NCBI RefSeq assembly: GCF_002632755.1
Contig: NZ_NJAK01000001.1
Coordinates: forward strand, 2,356,001-2,420,000
From: Xenorhabdus ishibashii
GTDB taxonomy: Bacteria > Pseudomonadota > Gammaproteobacteria > Enterobacterales > Enterobacteriaceae
Direction of reading: 5' to 3'
Length of the DNA: 64,000 bases
Under the pieces are notes generated by a model that saw nothing but the letters and a program-made list of their open reading frames with translations, was not told where the DNA came from and searched no databases. Both the position numbers and the translations under genes were made by a program. Below, one piece after another: positions 1 through 8,715 of the stretch; positions within the stretch are counted from its first letter, which is position 1; the number at the start of each line of letters is the position of its first letter.

Positions 1-1
1 G

Positions 2-535
2 CCCGAAAATTTTGATTGTTTACAACGTTATTGCCAAGAAATTCAACATGCTGTCACACTGCTGGATCCGTTATCATCATGGCAGATTGCATTAATATTA
101 CAGACTGCTCAAGCCCAATATTTAGGGCTACACTCTCAATATGGTATCGATTATCAATTATTGAACAGCGCAAAAGCGATCAATAAACCCATTATCGAGT
201 TGGAAGGAACTGATGCACAAGTTAACCTTCTCACCAATTTGCCAAACGGGGGGATCTCTTTATTAGAAGATACCATTGTCCATTGGCATACCAATGCCCG
301 TGCTTTACAAACTATGATTAGTTGGTGGATGAATTACAAATCTGAGAAACAAAATCAGGTAATACCAATGACATTCTGCGAAGAGATTTATCAAACCCTA
401 ATGTCTGAACGCAACCGTCAATGGAGTGAGCAATTACATCGTTTACCGGCAGGAAAATATTTGGTTGCAGTAGGCGCCTTACACCTTCACGGCGAGAATA
501 ACTTACGGCAGATGTTGGTAAAACCACAAACATAG
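2..535 (+). CDS. ybaP: TraB/GumN-family protein YbaP, C-terminal part (cut by window start)
   Basis: The reading frame is already open at base 2 and runs to the TAG at 533-535, giving 177 codons. An internal ATG-like start near 161 is not the gene start, because conserved sequence continues upstream to the window edge. The residues (e.g. INKPIIELEGTDAQ, then the ending KYLVAVGALHLHGENNL) match the C-terminal half of the TraB/GumN family, whose E. coli member YbaP has about 264 residues. The family fold is related to Tiki/EreA-like metal-dependent proteases, but the bacterial function is not established. It lies directly upstream of ybaK, as in E. coli. The N-terminus is outside the window, so a signal peptide cannot be checked. 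Confidence 0.85.
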   Translation, partial: PENFDCLQRYCQEIQHAVTLLDPLSSWQIALILQTAQAQYLGLHSQYGIDYQLLNSAKAINKPIIELEGTDAQVNLLTNLPNGGISLLEDTIVHWHTNARALQTMISWWMNYKSEKQNQVIPMTFCEEIYQTLMSERNRQWSEQLHRLPAGKYLVAVGALHLHGENNLRQMLVKPQT

Positions 536-616
536 TAGCTTCATTTGCCTGTTTCATTCGAAAATCCCCATTTATTACAGATAAGCAGTTATAAATTGAT
601 CGTTATAGGAAAAAAT

Positions 617-1093
617 ATGACTCCCGCTGTTATCTTGCTAGAAAAACAAAAAATTAATTTCAAACTTCACTCTTATGTCCACGATGTTAATGAACATAAT
701 TTTGGTGATGAAGTGGTGAAAAAACTCGGTTTAGATGCCAATCAGGTTTTTAAGACATTGTTGGTTTCTTTAAATGGCGATCCCAAAAATCTTGCTGTCG
801 CTGTGACCCCTGTCTCAGGGCAACTCGATTTGAAAAAGGTGGCTAAAGTTTTCAAGGCCAAGAAAGCAGATATGGCTGAACCCCAACTGGCACAAAAGGT
901 AACGGGTTATTTAGTGGGTGGCATTAGCCCATTAGGGCAAAAAAAACGTCTACCTACTGTGATTGACAGTCAGGCACAAACCTTGCCAACTCTATTTATT
1001 TCTGGTGGAAAACGTGGTTTAGATATTGAATTGTCCCCCACAGATTTATGCCGATTACTTAACTGTTCATTTGCTGAAATTGCTAAATTTTGA
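617..1093 (+). CDS. ybaK: Cys-tRNA(Pro)/Cys-tRNA(Cys) deacylase YbaK
   Basis: The product has 158 residues, against 159 in E. coli YbaK. The family hydrolyses mischarged Cys-tRNA(Pro) in trans, acting with prolyl-tRNA synthetase in the cytosol. The start is the ATG at 617 ([15 protein letters not shown]), preceded by an AGGA ribosome-binding site. A longer in-frame extension back to 545 lacks family similarity. The single YbaK/EbsC domain covers the whole chain, with the conserved stretch [12 protein letters not shown] holding the family lysine and the C-terminal [14 protein letters not shown]. It follows ybaP by about 80 bp and may be cotranscribed with it. A hairpin behind it (1130-1155) probably ends the transcript. 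Confidence 0.93.
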   Translation: MTPAVILLEKQKINFKLHSYVHDVNEHNFGDEVVKKLGLDANQVFKTLLVSLNGDPKNLAVAVTPVSGQLDLKKVAKVFKAKKADMAEPQLAQKVTGYLVGGISPLGQKKRLPTVIDSQAQTLPTLFISGGKRGLDIELSPTDLCRLLNCSFAEIAKF

Positions 1094-1129
1094 AAATTGA
1101 TTGCAACTCCCGTTGAATTTTTTCGAGCT

Positions 1130-1155
1130 GGCTCTGTTTTCTTTAAAACAGGGCC
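1130..1155 (+). terminator. Hairpin downstream of ybaK
   Basis: An 11-bp stem (GGCTCTGTTTT / AAAACAGGGCC, one G-T pair) with a CTTT loop lies 37 bp after the ybaK stop. The following TTGTG is only a weak T tail, so this is a probable but not certain terminator separating ybaK from the inserted small genes. Confidence 0.5.
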
Positions 1156-1254
1156 TTGTGATAAGTAATAATGCCGATATACTTTCCTCACAGCGCAAAA
1201 ATCATTAATTACCATTTCAATTAACTTAGTTTATTTAAATAGAAGAGGAATAAA

Positions 1255-1422
1255 ATGGCCACCTCATCATTTTTTAGACAAATGGTTATCACTGATCCAA
1301 AAGCAATTAAAATGCTTAGAAGGGCTAATAGAAGAAAACCAAAGGATGATTTTGAAAAAATAGATTTTGAAGCAGAGCAAAAGGAGGCAATAGAGATATT
1401 AAAACGAAAATTCTTACTCTAA
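1255..1422 (+). CDS. Small basic/charged protein, candidate antitoxin of a GNAT toxin
   Basis: A 55-residue ORF begins at ATG 1255, with a good ribosome-binding site (AGAGGAA) 5 bases upstream. The sequence opens MATSSFFRQMVITDPKAIKM and continues into a very charged, lysine- and glutamate-rich helix ending ILKRKFLL. The opening MATSSF followed by a short strand resembles small antitoxins of type II modules found in Firmicutes and some proteobacteria, but that is recalled likeness, not a search result. The next gene, a GNAT acetyltransferase, overlaps its 3' end, which is the usual layout of an antitoxin-toxin pair. The pair is absent from this place in E. coli, so it is an accessory insertion. 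The function is inferred from context only. Confidence 0.55.
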   Translation: MATSSFFRQMVITDPKAIKMLRRANRRKPKDDFEKIDFEAEQKEAIEILKRKFLL

Positions 1423-1946
1423 GAAAGATATTATCAGATTTTGGTAATGACCGGACAGAAAAATATTTACTCTCCTTTTCCTGTCCCAAAAATCGCGATG
1501 TAGAGTCATTTTTGCATTTGAAATCAATTAGATTCGAACAAGCTGATGTAACCAGGACTTATCTTATCCTGGATGATAATGGTTTGATTCTTGCTTATTT
1601 CTCATTAACCTTTAAGGAGTTATTAGTAAACAATTTTGCTATTTCAAAAACCAAAATAAAAAAACTTAATGGTATCAGTAAAAATGCTAACACAATAAAA
1701 GTTTACTTGATTGGCCAAGTAGCTAAAAATTTTTCATTAAATGAAAATCCAATAGGATTTAAAGATATTTTTCTTTACGCAAAGAATATCATTAACATTT
1801 CAAAAACATTAATTTGAGGAAGGATTATTGCATTAGAGTGTGAAAATACCCCTCAACTCATAGCGTTATATATGAAACATGGACTTGAAAAACTACCAAC
1901 CAAAGGAGAAAATAATTCATTAATTACTATGCTATTTAATAATTAG
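1398..1946 (+). pseudogene. GNAT-family N-acetyltransferase, disrupted by in-frame TGA
   Basis: One frame carries a GNAT-like protein of about 182 codons from 1398 to the TAG at 1944-1946. It is interrupted by TGA at 1815-1817. Reading straight through gives KTLI-stop-GRIIALECENTPQLIALYMKHGL, which is the acetyl-CoA-fold C-terminal motif of the family, so the stop sits inside a conserved segment. A GGA-to-TGA change would explain it, since family members often have two glycines here. The expected start, 10 bases behind the AAGGAGG at 1381-1387, is ATT rather than ATG, a second possible lesion; translation from TTG at 1512 would lose the N-terminus. Together with the upstream small gene it looks like a decayed toxin-antitoxin module. 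Sequencing error should be excluded. Confidence 0.7.
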
Positions 1947-2011
1947 ATTATTATTAATCTTTAACCGTTCCTATTATAGATTATGCATAACATTTCTTAT
2001 TGATAATAAAC

Positions 2012-2043
2012 AAAAGACCATCTGTCTTTTAGATGGTCTTTTT
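2012..2043. terminator. Bidirectional terminator between GNAT remnant and ushA
   Basis: A 12-bp perfect stem (AAAAGACCATCT / AGATGGTCTTTT) with a GTCTTTT loop has a T run on the plus strand and an A run on the other side. It can therefore end both the rightward small-gene transcript and the leftward ushA transcript. Confidence 0.85.
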
Positions 2044-2071
2044 ATGCAGATAACTAACAACAATCTATTGT

Positions 2072-3739
2072 TCAGTTGTTATTATTTATACGAATCTCAC
2101 CTTTCGGTTCATAATCAGAGTCTTTTAATGGAGAGTGTTTTTCAATATATCCTTTCAATACTTCAGCATCGACAAACCCCGTATCAACATAACCAGGCAA
2201 ATTATCAATCCGTGGATAACCATCTCCTCCAATCGCGTTAAAGTTCAACGTCGCCATACGATAAGTTTTATTTGAATCCAATGGCTTACCACCAATTTTT
2301 ACATCACTGATATCCTTACCATTCTTCACAAAACTCACATTATAAAACTGCCCATAGGCGCCAGAATCCTTTTCCATATTTGCAACAGCCGTCAAATACG
2401 GCAAAACTTCGCTACCTTTGAAATCTACATAAGCCAGTTGGTTAGCAAATGGATGAACTTTCAGGACATCTTTGTAAGTAATATCTCCTGCTTCAATTGA
2501 ATCACGAATTCCACCACCGCTCATTACTGCAAAATCAGCGTTTGTTCGTTCCATCTGGGCAGCCAATACAAGATGTGCCATATTTGTTTGAACGAAACGT
2601 ACCTTATTGCGATCACCTTCTAATTTTTTATCTACTGAACCTATTTTTACATTAAGTATCCGGCTGCCCTTATCCTGATAAGGTGTCAGCAAATTGAGCA
2701 TTTCAGGATTTTGTTTAATTTCATGCGTATAGTAAACACGCTCCGTACTCCCATCTTCTTTGGTCACTTTTTTCTTTAAATTAATAGGGATCAATTGATA
2801 ATGAACCAGCTTGAATTCACCATTACGGAATTGAAAATCAGCCCGTCCTACGTATTTCCCCCACTCATGAGCCTGAACAATCCATGTGCCATTTTGGCGA
2901 TCGGGAGCACAAGGTGTACCTGGAACATAATCCACTTGTTTATAGTTCTTATTCTCCGCAGACATACACACCGGATCTTGTGAATGTCCACCCACGATCA
3001 TATTCAAATAACCCGCAGGCAGGCTGCGTGCCATTTCAACATCTCCCGGTGCATTCGTGCCATGATGACCATCGTCATAGTGTCCCATATGGGTTGCCGC
3101 AATAATCACGTCTGGCTTTTCATTCTTTTTCAGCTCTTCGATAACTTTTTTGGCTTCTTCAGCAGGAACGTGGAATTCAACATCCGGAAAATTAGCTGGA
3201 TTACCTATTTTCGCAGTATCATCGGTTGTCAGGCCAAGAACAGCTATTTTCACGCCTTGTTTATCAAAAATGACATATGGCTTAAATAGACGCTTACCTG
3301 TACTGGTTTGGTAAATATTGGCAGAGAGAAATGGAAAATTTGCCCATTTTTGTTGCTGGTACAAGACATTCAGAGGCTTATCAAATTCATGGTTTCCTAA
3401 TGCCATTGCATCATATCCCACCAGATTCATGCCCTTAAAATCGGGCTCAGCATCTTGCATATCCGATTCCGGTACGCCAGTGTTAATGTCACCACCTGAC
3501 AATAACAATACGCTCCCCCCTTTCTTGGCAACCTCCTGACGAATGGAATCTACCACCGTTTTTTGGGCTGCCAAACCATACTCACCATAATCGTTATGCC
3601 AGAAGTGACCATGATGATCATTAGTATGCAAGATGGTAATGTCATAGGTTTTATCTTTTTCCCAGGCGTTTGCAATTAGCGGTGCCAATGATAGAGAAAC
3701 AGCAAGGGCACATACTGACGCTTTAAATGATAATTTCAT
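2072..3739 (-). CDS. ushA: Periplasmic UDP-sugar hydrolase / 5'-nucleotidase UshA
   Basis: The product has 555 residues, against about 550 in E. coli UshA. The enzyme hydrolyses UDP-glucose and nucleoside 5'-phosphates in the periplasm to salvage nucleosides. A signal peptide occupies residues 1-25 and ends LIANA. The metallophosphatase half contains HTNDHHGHF (Asp41, His43), GGDINTG, LGNHEFD, AATHMGHY and GGHSQDP, which together form the di-metal site. The C-terminal substrate-binding half includes the SGGGIRDSI and AIGGDGYP segments. The cysteines in DPVCMSAENK and GTPCAPDR match the disulfide pair known in E. coli. The gene diverges from fsr and ends at the bidirectional terminator at 2012-2043. 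Confidence 0.97.
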   Translation of the reverse strand: MKLSFKASVCALAVSLSLAPLIANAWEKDKTYDITILHTNDHHGHFWHNDYGEYGLAAQKTVVDSIRQEVAKKGGSVLLLSGGDINTGVPESDMQDAEPDFKGMNLVGYDAMALGNHEFDKPLNVLYQQQKWANFPFLSANIYQTSTGKRLFKPYVIFDKQGVKIAVLGLTTDDTAKIGNPANFPDVEFHVPAEEAKKVIEELKKNEKPDVIIAATHMGHYDDGHHGTNAPGDVEMARSLPAGYLNMIVGGHSQDPVCMSAENKNYKQVDYVPGTPCAPDRQNGTWIVQAHEWGKYVGRADFQFRNGEFKLVHYQLIPINLKKKVTKEDGSTERVYYTHEIKQNPEMLNLLTPYQDKGSRILNVKIGSVDKKLEGDRNKVRFVQTNMAHLVLAAQMERTNADFAVMSGGGIRDSIEAGDITYKDVLKVHPFANQLAYVDFKGSEVLPYLTAVANMEKDSGAYGQFYNVSFVKNGKDISDVKIGGKPLDSNKTYRMATLNFNAIGGDGYPRIDNLPGYVDTGFVDAEVLKGYIEKHSPLKDSDYEPKGEIRINNNN

Positions 3740-3980
3740 GGGATATCTCCATGTACTTTAAAATTCTATTGGTTATATGTTAGTGATGATTCACTCCTTT
3801 CAAGCCGCGGCTTAAAAGATGTCACCTTTTTGAAATTGCGGTCAAATTATATAGATATAAATAAAAATTTTGTGAATTATCTAAGATGTATTATGGTGTG
3901 AAAATTAAACAGTGACTCAACAAGCCTAAAAAAACTCCCCTACACACTTTGTTGATAATGACATTGATAAGCGAATAAAT

Positions 3981-5198
3981 ATGAGTGAAAAAAGTAAAAC
4001 AACCTCTTTTCCAACATCACCAACAAAAACACATCAGACAGTTTTTTCAATTCTTGGTGCCATCAGCTTATCCCATATGCTGAATGATATGATTCAATCG
4101 TTGATTCTGGCTATTTATCCACTGCTGCAATCTGAATTCAGCCTCAGTTTTATTCAGGTTGGAATGATAACGCTGACCTATCAAGTAACAGCATCCTTAT
4201 TGCAGCCTCTTATCGGTTTGTATACTGATAAACATCCACAGCCCTATTCACTGCCTATCGGTATGGGATTTACTCTATCTGGTTTGCTTCTATTAGCTTA
4301 TGCTGAAAGTTTTTCAATTATCTTAATAGCCGCCGCACTGGTCGGTACAGGATCATCCGTTTTTCATCCAGAATCGTCACGAGTCGCGCGCATGGCTTCA
4401 GGTGGACGTCATGGTCTGGCACAATCTTTATTTCAAGTAGGGGGAAATTTAGGGAGTTCATTGGGTCCACTGTTAGCCGCTATTTTCATTGCGCCTTACG
4501 GCAAAGGAAACGTCGGTTGGTTTTCCCTGACAGCATTGTTAGCTATCGTAATCCTCTTGCAAGTCAGCCAGTGGTATAAGGTGCAGCATCGGGTTATAAC
4601 CCCGCTGTCTTCTCGTGCTAATTCCCTGCCAAAGCTGCCTAGAAAAACTATCATAAATTCTTTTGCCATTCTTCTGTTACTGGTTTTCTCCAAGTATTTT
4701 TACCTAACCAGTATCAGTAGCTACTACACTTTTTACTTGATACAGAAATTTGGCTTATCAGTGCAAAATGCCCAGATCCACCTATTTATATTTTTATTTG
4801 CCGTAGCGGCAGGTACCCTGATTGGGGGGCCCGTTGGAGATAAGATAGGTCGGAAATATGTCATTTGGGGTTCAATTCTTGGTGTTGCACCTTTTACCCT
4901 GTTGTTACCTTATGCCTCCTTATGCTGGACAAGCATATTAACGGTTATTATTGGCATCATATTGGCCTCTGCATTTTCTGCTATTTTAGTCTATGCCCAA
5001 GAGCTTATTCCCGGCAAAACAGGCATGATTGCAGGTCTGTTCTTTGGCCTGGCTTTTGGTATGGGTGGTATCGGGGCTGCCGTACTTGGTTATGTTGCAG
5101 ATAAAACCAGTATAGAATTGGTTTACAAAATTTGTGCTTTTCTACCACTTCTTGGTATTTTTACGCTATTCTTGCCAAATATAGAAAAGAACACTTAA
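3981..5198 (+). CDS. fsr: MFS fosmidomycin-resistance-type efflux transporter Fsr
   Basis: This is a 405-residue inner-membrane protein with about 12 hydrophobic segments and a major facilitator fold. The family signature between TM2 and TM3 (GLYTDKHPQ) and the strongly conserved GSSVFHPESSRVAR stretch around residues 125-145 identify the Fsr branch, which exports fosmidomycin in E. coli. The physiological substrate is unknown. The N-terminal 20 residues are Ser/Thr/Lys-rich and cytosolic. It starts 241 bp from the divergent ushA and is followed by its own terminator, so it is probably monocistronic. Confidence 0.93.
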   Translation: MSEKSKTTSFPTSPTKTHQTVFSILGAISLSHMLNDMIQSLILAIYPLLQSEFSLSFIQVGMITLTYQVTASLLQPLIGLYTDKHPQPYSLPIGMGFTLSGLLLLAYAESFSIILIAAALVGTGSSVFHPESSRVARMASGGRHGLAQSLFQVGGNLGSSLGPLLAAIFIAPYGKGNVGWFSLTALLAIVILLQVSQWYKVQHRVITPLSSRANSLPKLPRKTIINSFAILLLLVFSKYFYLTSISSYYTFYLIQKFGLSVQNAQIHLFIFLFAVAAGTLIGGPVGDKIGRKYVIWGSILGVAPFTLLLPYASLCWTSILTVIIGIILASAFSAILVYAQELIPGKTGMIAGLFFGLAFGMGGIGAAVLGYVADKTSIELVYKICAFLPLLGIFTLFLPNIEKNT

Positions 5199-5222
5199 AA
5201 AAGATAAGAAAAACCCCGAATA

Positions 5223-5253
5223 AGCATCATGTTTATGATGCTCTTTTTCTTTG
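5223..5253 (+). terminator. fsr terminator
   Basis: An 8-bp stem (AGCATCAT / ATGATGCT) with a GTTT loop is followed by CTTTTTCTTTG, 24 bp after the fsr stop. Confidence 0.8.
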
Positions 5254-5431
5254 TAAACTAGCGTAAATAATGGCAATGTATACATAAAATTACATTAAAA
5301 TAGTATTTATGTAGATCATTCTCTTTTTTACCACTCAATATATTTCTTTATAACCTTTAATTATTTATAAAATATATTATTACCTCACCTAACTACAAAA
5401 TTTATATACTCGCTACCCAGAAGGAGCCTTG

Positions 5432-7144
5432 ATGGAGCATTCGACACCTCTTATCACGACCATTGTTGGCGGTTTTGTTCTTGCCTATCTGTTTGGCATG
5501 CTTGCGCAACGCCTGAGGATCTCACCTCTGGTAGGATACCTCGTAGCAGGTGTACTAGCGGGTCCTTTTACTCCTGGTTTTGTTGCCGATACATCTTTAG
5601 CTCCAGAGCTGTCAGAAATTGGCGTGATCTTACTGATGTTTGGTGTCGGTCTACATTTTTCACTTAAGGATTTGTTAGCCGTCAAATCAATTGCCATTCC
5701 CGGTGCTATCGCCCAAATTGCAGTTGCAACCTTATTAGGCACTGGATTATCAATGCTACTTGATTGGGGATTGCTCAACGGTATTGTATTTGGGCTTTGC
5801 CTGTCTACCGCCAGCACGGTGGTATTACTCAGGGCACTAGAAGAACGACAGCTCGTTGATAGTCATAGAGGACAAATTGCCATTGGTTGGTTAATTGTTG
5901 AAGATCTGGCTATGGTGCTGACGTTAGTCCTGCTTCCCGCCGCAGCCGGAATTATGGATAACCAAAACGCCAATATGGGTCAATTGCTGTTAAAGATATC
6001 TCTCACAGTTGGAAAAGTTGTTGTCTTTATTTTGTTGATGATTTTCGTCGGACGGCGTGTCATTCCCTGGTTACTGGCGAAAACTGCTGGGACAGGCTCC
6101 CGTGAACTATTTACACTGGCTGTACTTGCCATTGCACTAGGTGTTGCTTATGGTGCAGTGACATTATTTGATGCTTCATTTGCCCTCGGTGCCTTCTTCG
6201 CAGGTATGGTACTGAATGAATCAGAATTAAGTCATCGGGCTGCGCAAGACACTTTACCGTTAAGGGATGCTTTCGCGGTTCTTTTCTTCGTTTCCGTTGG
6301 CATGCTGTTTGATCCTATGGTCTTACTCCAACAGCCTCTGGCAATTTTAGGAACCCTTGCCATTATTATCATTGGCAAATCATTAGCTGCCATGCTACTG
6401 GTCAGAATGTTTGGGCATTCACGACGCACAGCTTTAACCATTTCAGCCAGTCTCGCCCAAATTGGTGAATTTGCCTTTATTCTCGCTGGGCTTGGTGTCA
6501 CGCTGGGATTCTTGGATGGGGAAGCCCGTAACCTTGTACTGGCTGGTGCCATCATTTCAATCATGCTGAATCCTGTTCTATTCAGTTTACTGGATCGCTA
6601 TTTGGAAAAAACAGAAACCATCGAAGAACAATTACTCGAAGAAACATTGGAAGAAGAAACCCAAATTCCTGTCGATATTTGTGGTCACGCTATTGTCGTG
6701 GGTTATGGCCGAGTGGGAAATCAGCTTTGTCAGCGTTTACAAGAAAAAAATTTTCCCGTCGTGGTGATTGAAGATACACGCGCCCGCTTTGAAGAGTTAG
6801 GCGAAATGGGTATCAGTGCCGTAATAGGTAATGCCGTCAATAAAGAGATTATGGCTCTGGCAAGGCTCGATTGTGCTTGTATTTTATTCCTGACAATCCC
6901 CAATGGTTATGAATCTGGTGAAATTGTTGCGAATGTCAGAGAAATCAGGCCAGATATCAATATCATTGTTCGAGCACATTATGATGATGAAGTTACTTAC
7001 ATTACGGAGCGCGGCACTAACCACATTATCATTGGTGAACATGAAATAGCACGGGCAATGGCTGATGCATTACCTGAATATGAAGAAGGTTGTCCAATAG
7101 AGCCACCATCAGTTCATTCGCCAGCGCGCCTATCATCAACATAA
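5432..7144 (+). CDS. ybaL: CPA2-family cation/proton antiporter YbaL with RCK domain
   Basis: The product has 570 residues from the ATG at 5432, which lies 5 bases behind AAGGAG; an in-frame TTG just upstream is not needed. E. coli YbaL has 558. Residues 1 to about 385 form the 12-13 helix Na+/H+ exchanger domain of the KefB/KefC type (RISPLVGYLVAGVLAGPFTPG, GVGLHFS, FALGAFFAGMVL). An acidic linker rich in EETLEEETQ follows, then a TrkA-N/RCK nucleotide-binding domain with the Rossmann motif VVGYGRVGNQ. The role is potassium or sodium export coupled to protons, gated by a nucleotide ligand; the true substrate of YbaL is not known. A shared hairpin separates it from the convergent gsk. Confidence 0.94.
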   Translation: MEHSTPLITTIVGGFVLAYLFGMLAQRLRISPLVGYLVAGVLAGPFTPGFVADTSLAPELSEIGVILLMFGVGLHFSLKDLLAVKSIAIPGAIAQIAVATLLGTGLSMLLDWGLLNGIVFGLCLSTASTVVLLRALEERQLVDSHRGQIAIGWLIVEDLAMVLTLVLLPAAAGIMDNQNANMGQLLLKISLTVGKVVVFILLMIFVGRRVIPWLLAKTAGTGSRELFTLAVLAIALGVAYGAVTLFDASFALGAFFAGMVLNESELSHRAAQDTLPLRDAFAVLFFVSVGMLFDPMVLLQQPLAILGTLAIIIIGKSLAAMLLVRMFGHSRRTALTISASLAQIGEFAFILAGLGVTLGFLDGEARNLVLAGAIISIMLNPVLFSLLDRYLEKTETIEEQLLEETLEEETQIPVDICGHAIVVGYGRVGNQLCQRLQEKNFPVVVIEDTRARFEELGEMGISAVIGNAVNKEIMALARLDCACILFLTIPNGYESGEIVANVREIRPDINIIVRAHYDDEVTYITERGTNHIIIGEHEIARAMADALPEYEEGCPIEPPSVHSPARLSST

Positions 7145-7158
7145 CTTACGAGCCAAAA

Positions 7159-7184
7159 GGATATCCCCATAACATGGGATATCC
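7159..7184. terminator. Bidirectional hairpin between convergent ybaL and gsk
   Basis: A 9-bp perfect stem (GGATATCCC / GGGATATCC) with loop CATAACAT lies in the 78-bp gap. T or A tracts on both sides (CCAAAAGG and AATAAAAAT) are modest. Confidence 0.6.
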
Positions 7185-7222
7185 AATAAAAATAATTAAA
7201 ACAATATATTAGCTTGGTAGAA

Positions 7223-8530
7223 TCAACGTCCCCAGTAAGATTCTTCCAGACTATCCTCTTTCTCCGGCAACCCCCTAGTTAGACGCGGAGAATGCTGACT
7301 TAATACCTGATAACTCACTCTATTCGCGTACTTGCATACCTGAGCCAAAGAAGAATAGGTTAAATAAGAGCGCGCATGTTTGCTGGAATTCGGTACGTTC
7401 ATGCGATGATAGTTATTGGCAGTGATATCATGCAGCAATGCAGATAATGCGCCATCCCCAGCACCATTGGTATTCATGATTTTTTCAGGCCCTCCCATAT
7501 AAGGTTCAATATGGGAATAAACCCGCATTGGGTTTTGGCAATCCACCTTACGCATCGCCCGGCTGAATTCATAACGATTAAATTCTGCAATCGCACCAGG
7601 TAACAGAGGATGCAATGTTTGGCGCTTGTGTTCTTCCTCAGTATAACCCGCCATATACAATCCAGCAGGCCCAGCGGTACATAACACCAAATCCACCCAA
7701 TTTAGTGCCATGTCAGCCGCTAATAAAGGATCGCTGAAACCTGTCAATTCATAAGCTTCATCTTCATTCATTGCAACCACAGAAACATGTTCAGCCAGAA
7801 AATCGCGCCACCACTGCGGATCATCTGCAATGACATATTTTGTTCCTAACGTTAATACAACAGGTACGTTATATTTCTTCGCATATTCAATGGCCTGCAT
7901 CGTTGCTTCCGGCATTGGCTCACCCTGTTTACAACGCACCAAATAAGCGGTGATCACCAAAGCTGACGCTTCCGCAATAATATGTTCAGGAATGCTTTCT
8001 GGACGAAGCTGGTTCATTAATCCTGGGCTAATAGCAAATGTTCTTTCACCATTTTCTGTCACTAAGGTAAAACAGCGGCCAATTGAGCCATCGACTCCCT
8101 GAAGGTGATTTAAATCCATACGACTGGATGTATTGCAGAGATAACAATATGCATAACTTCCTATTTGGATGTTATTGCACATCGCACCAAGCAGGACAGA
8201 TTTATCGTCAGCCAGCACTGAATAGTTGTGCAAAGTATTGCCGATAGTGCCACCCGCAAATTCATGGCTGATAAGATCCTTTTCTGTCAGCTCCTTGTAA
8301 AGAGCCTCGGCTACATCATCTTCAATAACTAACGAATGTCCCTGGCTTAGGTTATAACGTTGGATAAAATCTTCATCGACTTTGGCTTCAATATCAACCA
8401 ATGTCTGGTCAATACCAACAATGTAGGCTTGATTATTTTCGGTATCCATCTCTTTAATGGGATGGAGCAGAGGATCTCTTAAACTGACAGGAAAATAGTG
8501 TTTAGATTTGCGTTTACCAGGGAATTTCAT
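7223..8530 (-). CDS. gsk: Inosine/guanosine kinase
   Basis: The product has 435 residues, against 434 in E. coli Gsk. It phosphorylates guanosine and inosine with ATP in purine salvage. It is a PfkB-family sugar kinase: the substrate-binding glycine region GGTIGNTLHNYSVL is near residue 95, and the catalytic anion-hole motif NTNGAGDGALSALLHD near residue 355 contains the family aspartate. The start is ATG at 8530 (MKFPGKRKSKHYFPV). It converges on ybaL and lies downstream of wzz. Position next to ybaL-fsr-ushA is the same as in E. coli. Confidence 0.97.
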   Translation of the reverse strand: MKFPGKRKSKHYFPVSLRDPLLHPIKEMDTENNQAYIVGIDQTLVDIEAKVDEDFIQRYNLSQGHSLVIEDDVAEALYKELTEKDLISHEFAGGTIGNTLHNYSVLADDKSVLLGAMCNNIQIGSYAYCYLCNTSSRMDLNHLQGVDGSIGRCFTLVTENGERTFAISPGLMNQLRPESIPEHIIAEASALVITAYLVRCKQGEPMPEATMQAIEYAKKYNVPVVLTLGTKYVIADDPQWWRDFLAEHVSVVAMNEDEAYELTGFSDPLLAADMALNWVDLVLCTAGPAGLYMAGYTEEEHKRQTLHPLLPGAIAEFNRYEFSRAMRKVDCQNPMRVYSHIEPYMGGPEKIMNTNGAGDGALSALLHDITANNYHRMNVPNSSKHARSYLTYSSLAQVCKYANRVSYQVLSQHSPRLTRGLPEKEDSLEESYWGR

Positions 8531-8629
8531 GATTAATTACTGCTGTAAAGCCAAAATATGCGGCATGTTAGCATAATACAGTGTGTCACAATACCGGAGA
8601 GAAATAAAAAATACCGCGTCAGGAATAAA

Positions 8630-8660
8630 GACAGCCAATGCTATTACAACATTGGCTGTC
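8630..8660 (-). terminator. Second hairpin downstream of wzz
   Basis: An 11-bp perfect inverted repeat (GACAGCCAATG / CATTGGCTGTC) with a 9-base loop lies between wzz and gsk. On the minus strand it is followed by TTTATTCC, a weak T tail, so it probably ends or attenuates wzz transcription. Confidence 0.5.
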
Positions 8661-8677
8661 GAAACGTTAGCTATCAG

Positions 8678-8715
8678 AATATTATTGATAACATATATGA
8701 GTTATCAATAATATT
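8678..8715 (-). terminator. 15-bp hairpin overlapping the wzz stop codon
   Basis: A 15-bp perfect inverted repeat (left arm AATATTATTGATAAC) with an 8-base loop overlaps the wzz stop codon. There is no T run behind it on the minus strand, so it may protect the 3' end of the mRNA or act in tandem with the hairpin at 8630-8660. Confidence 0.45.

Noticed and set aside
545..616. N-terminal extension of YbaK from an upstream start
   Set aside because: The extra 24 residues lack family similarity, and the ATG at 617 has a ribosome-binding site and gives the normal length.
1815..1817. TGA as selenocysteine or programmed read-through in the GNAT gene
   Set aside because: No selenocysteine-insertion-type hairpin is seen directly after the codon, and the family is not known for selenocysteine; a nonsense mutation is simpler.
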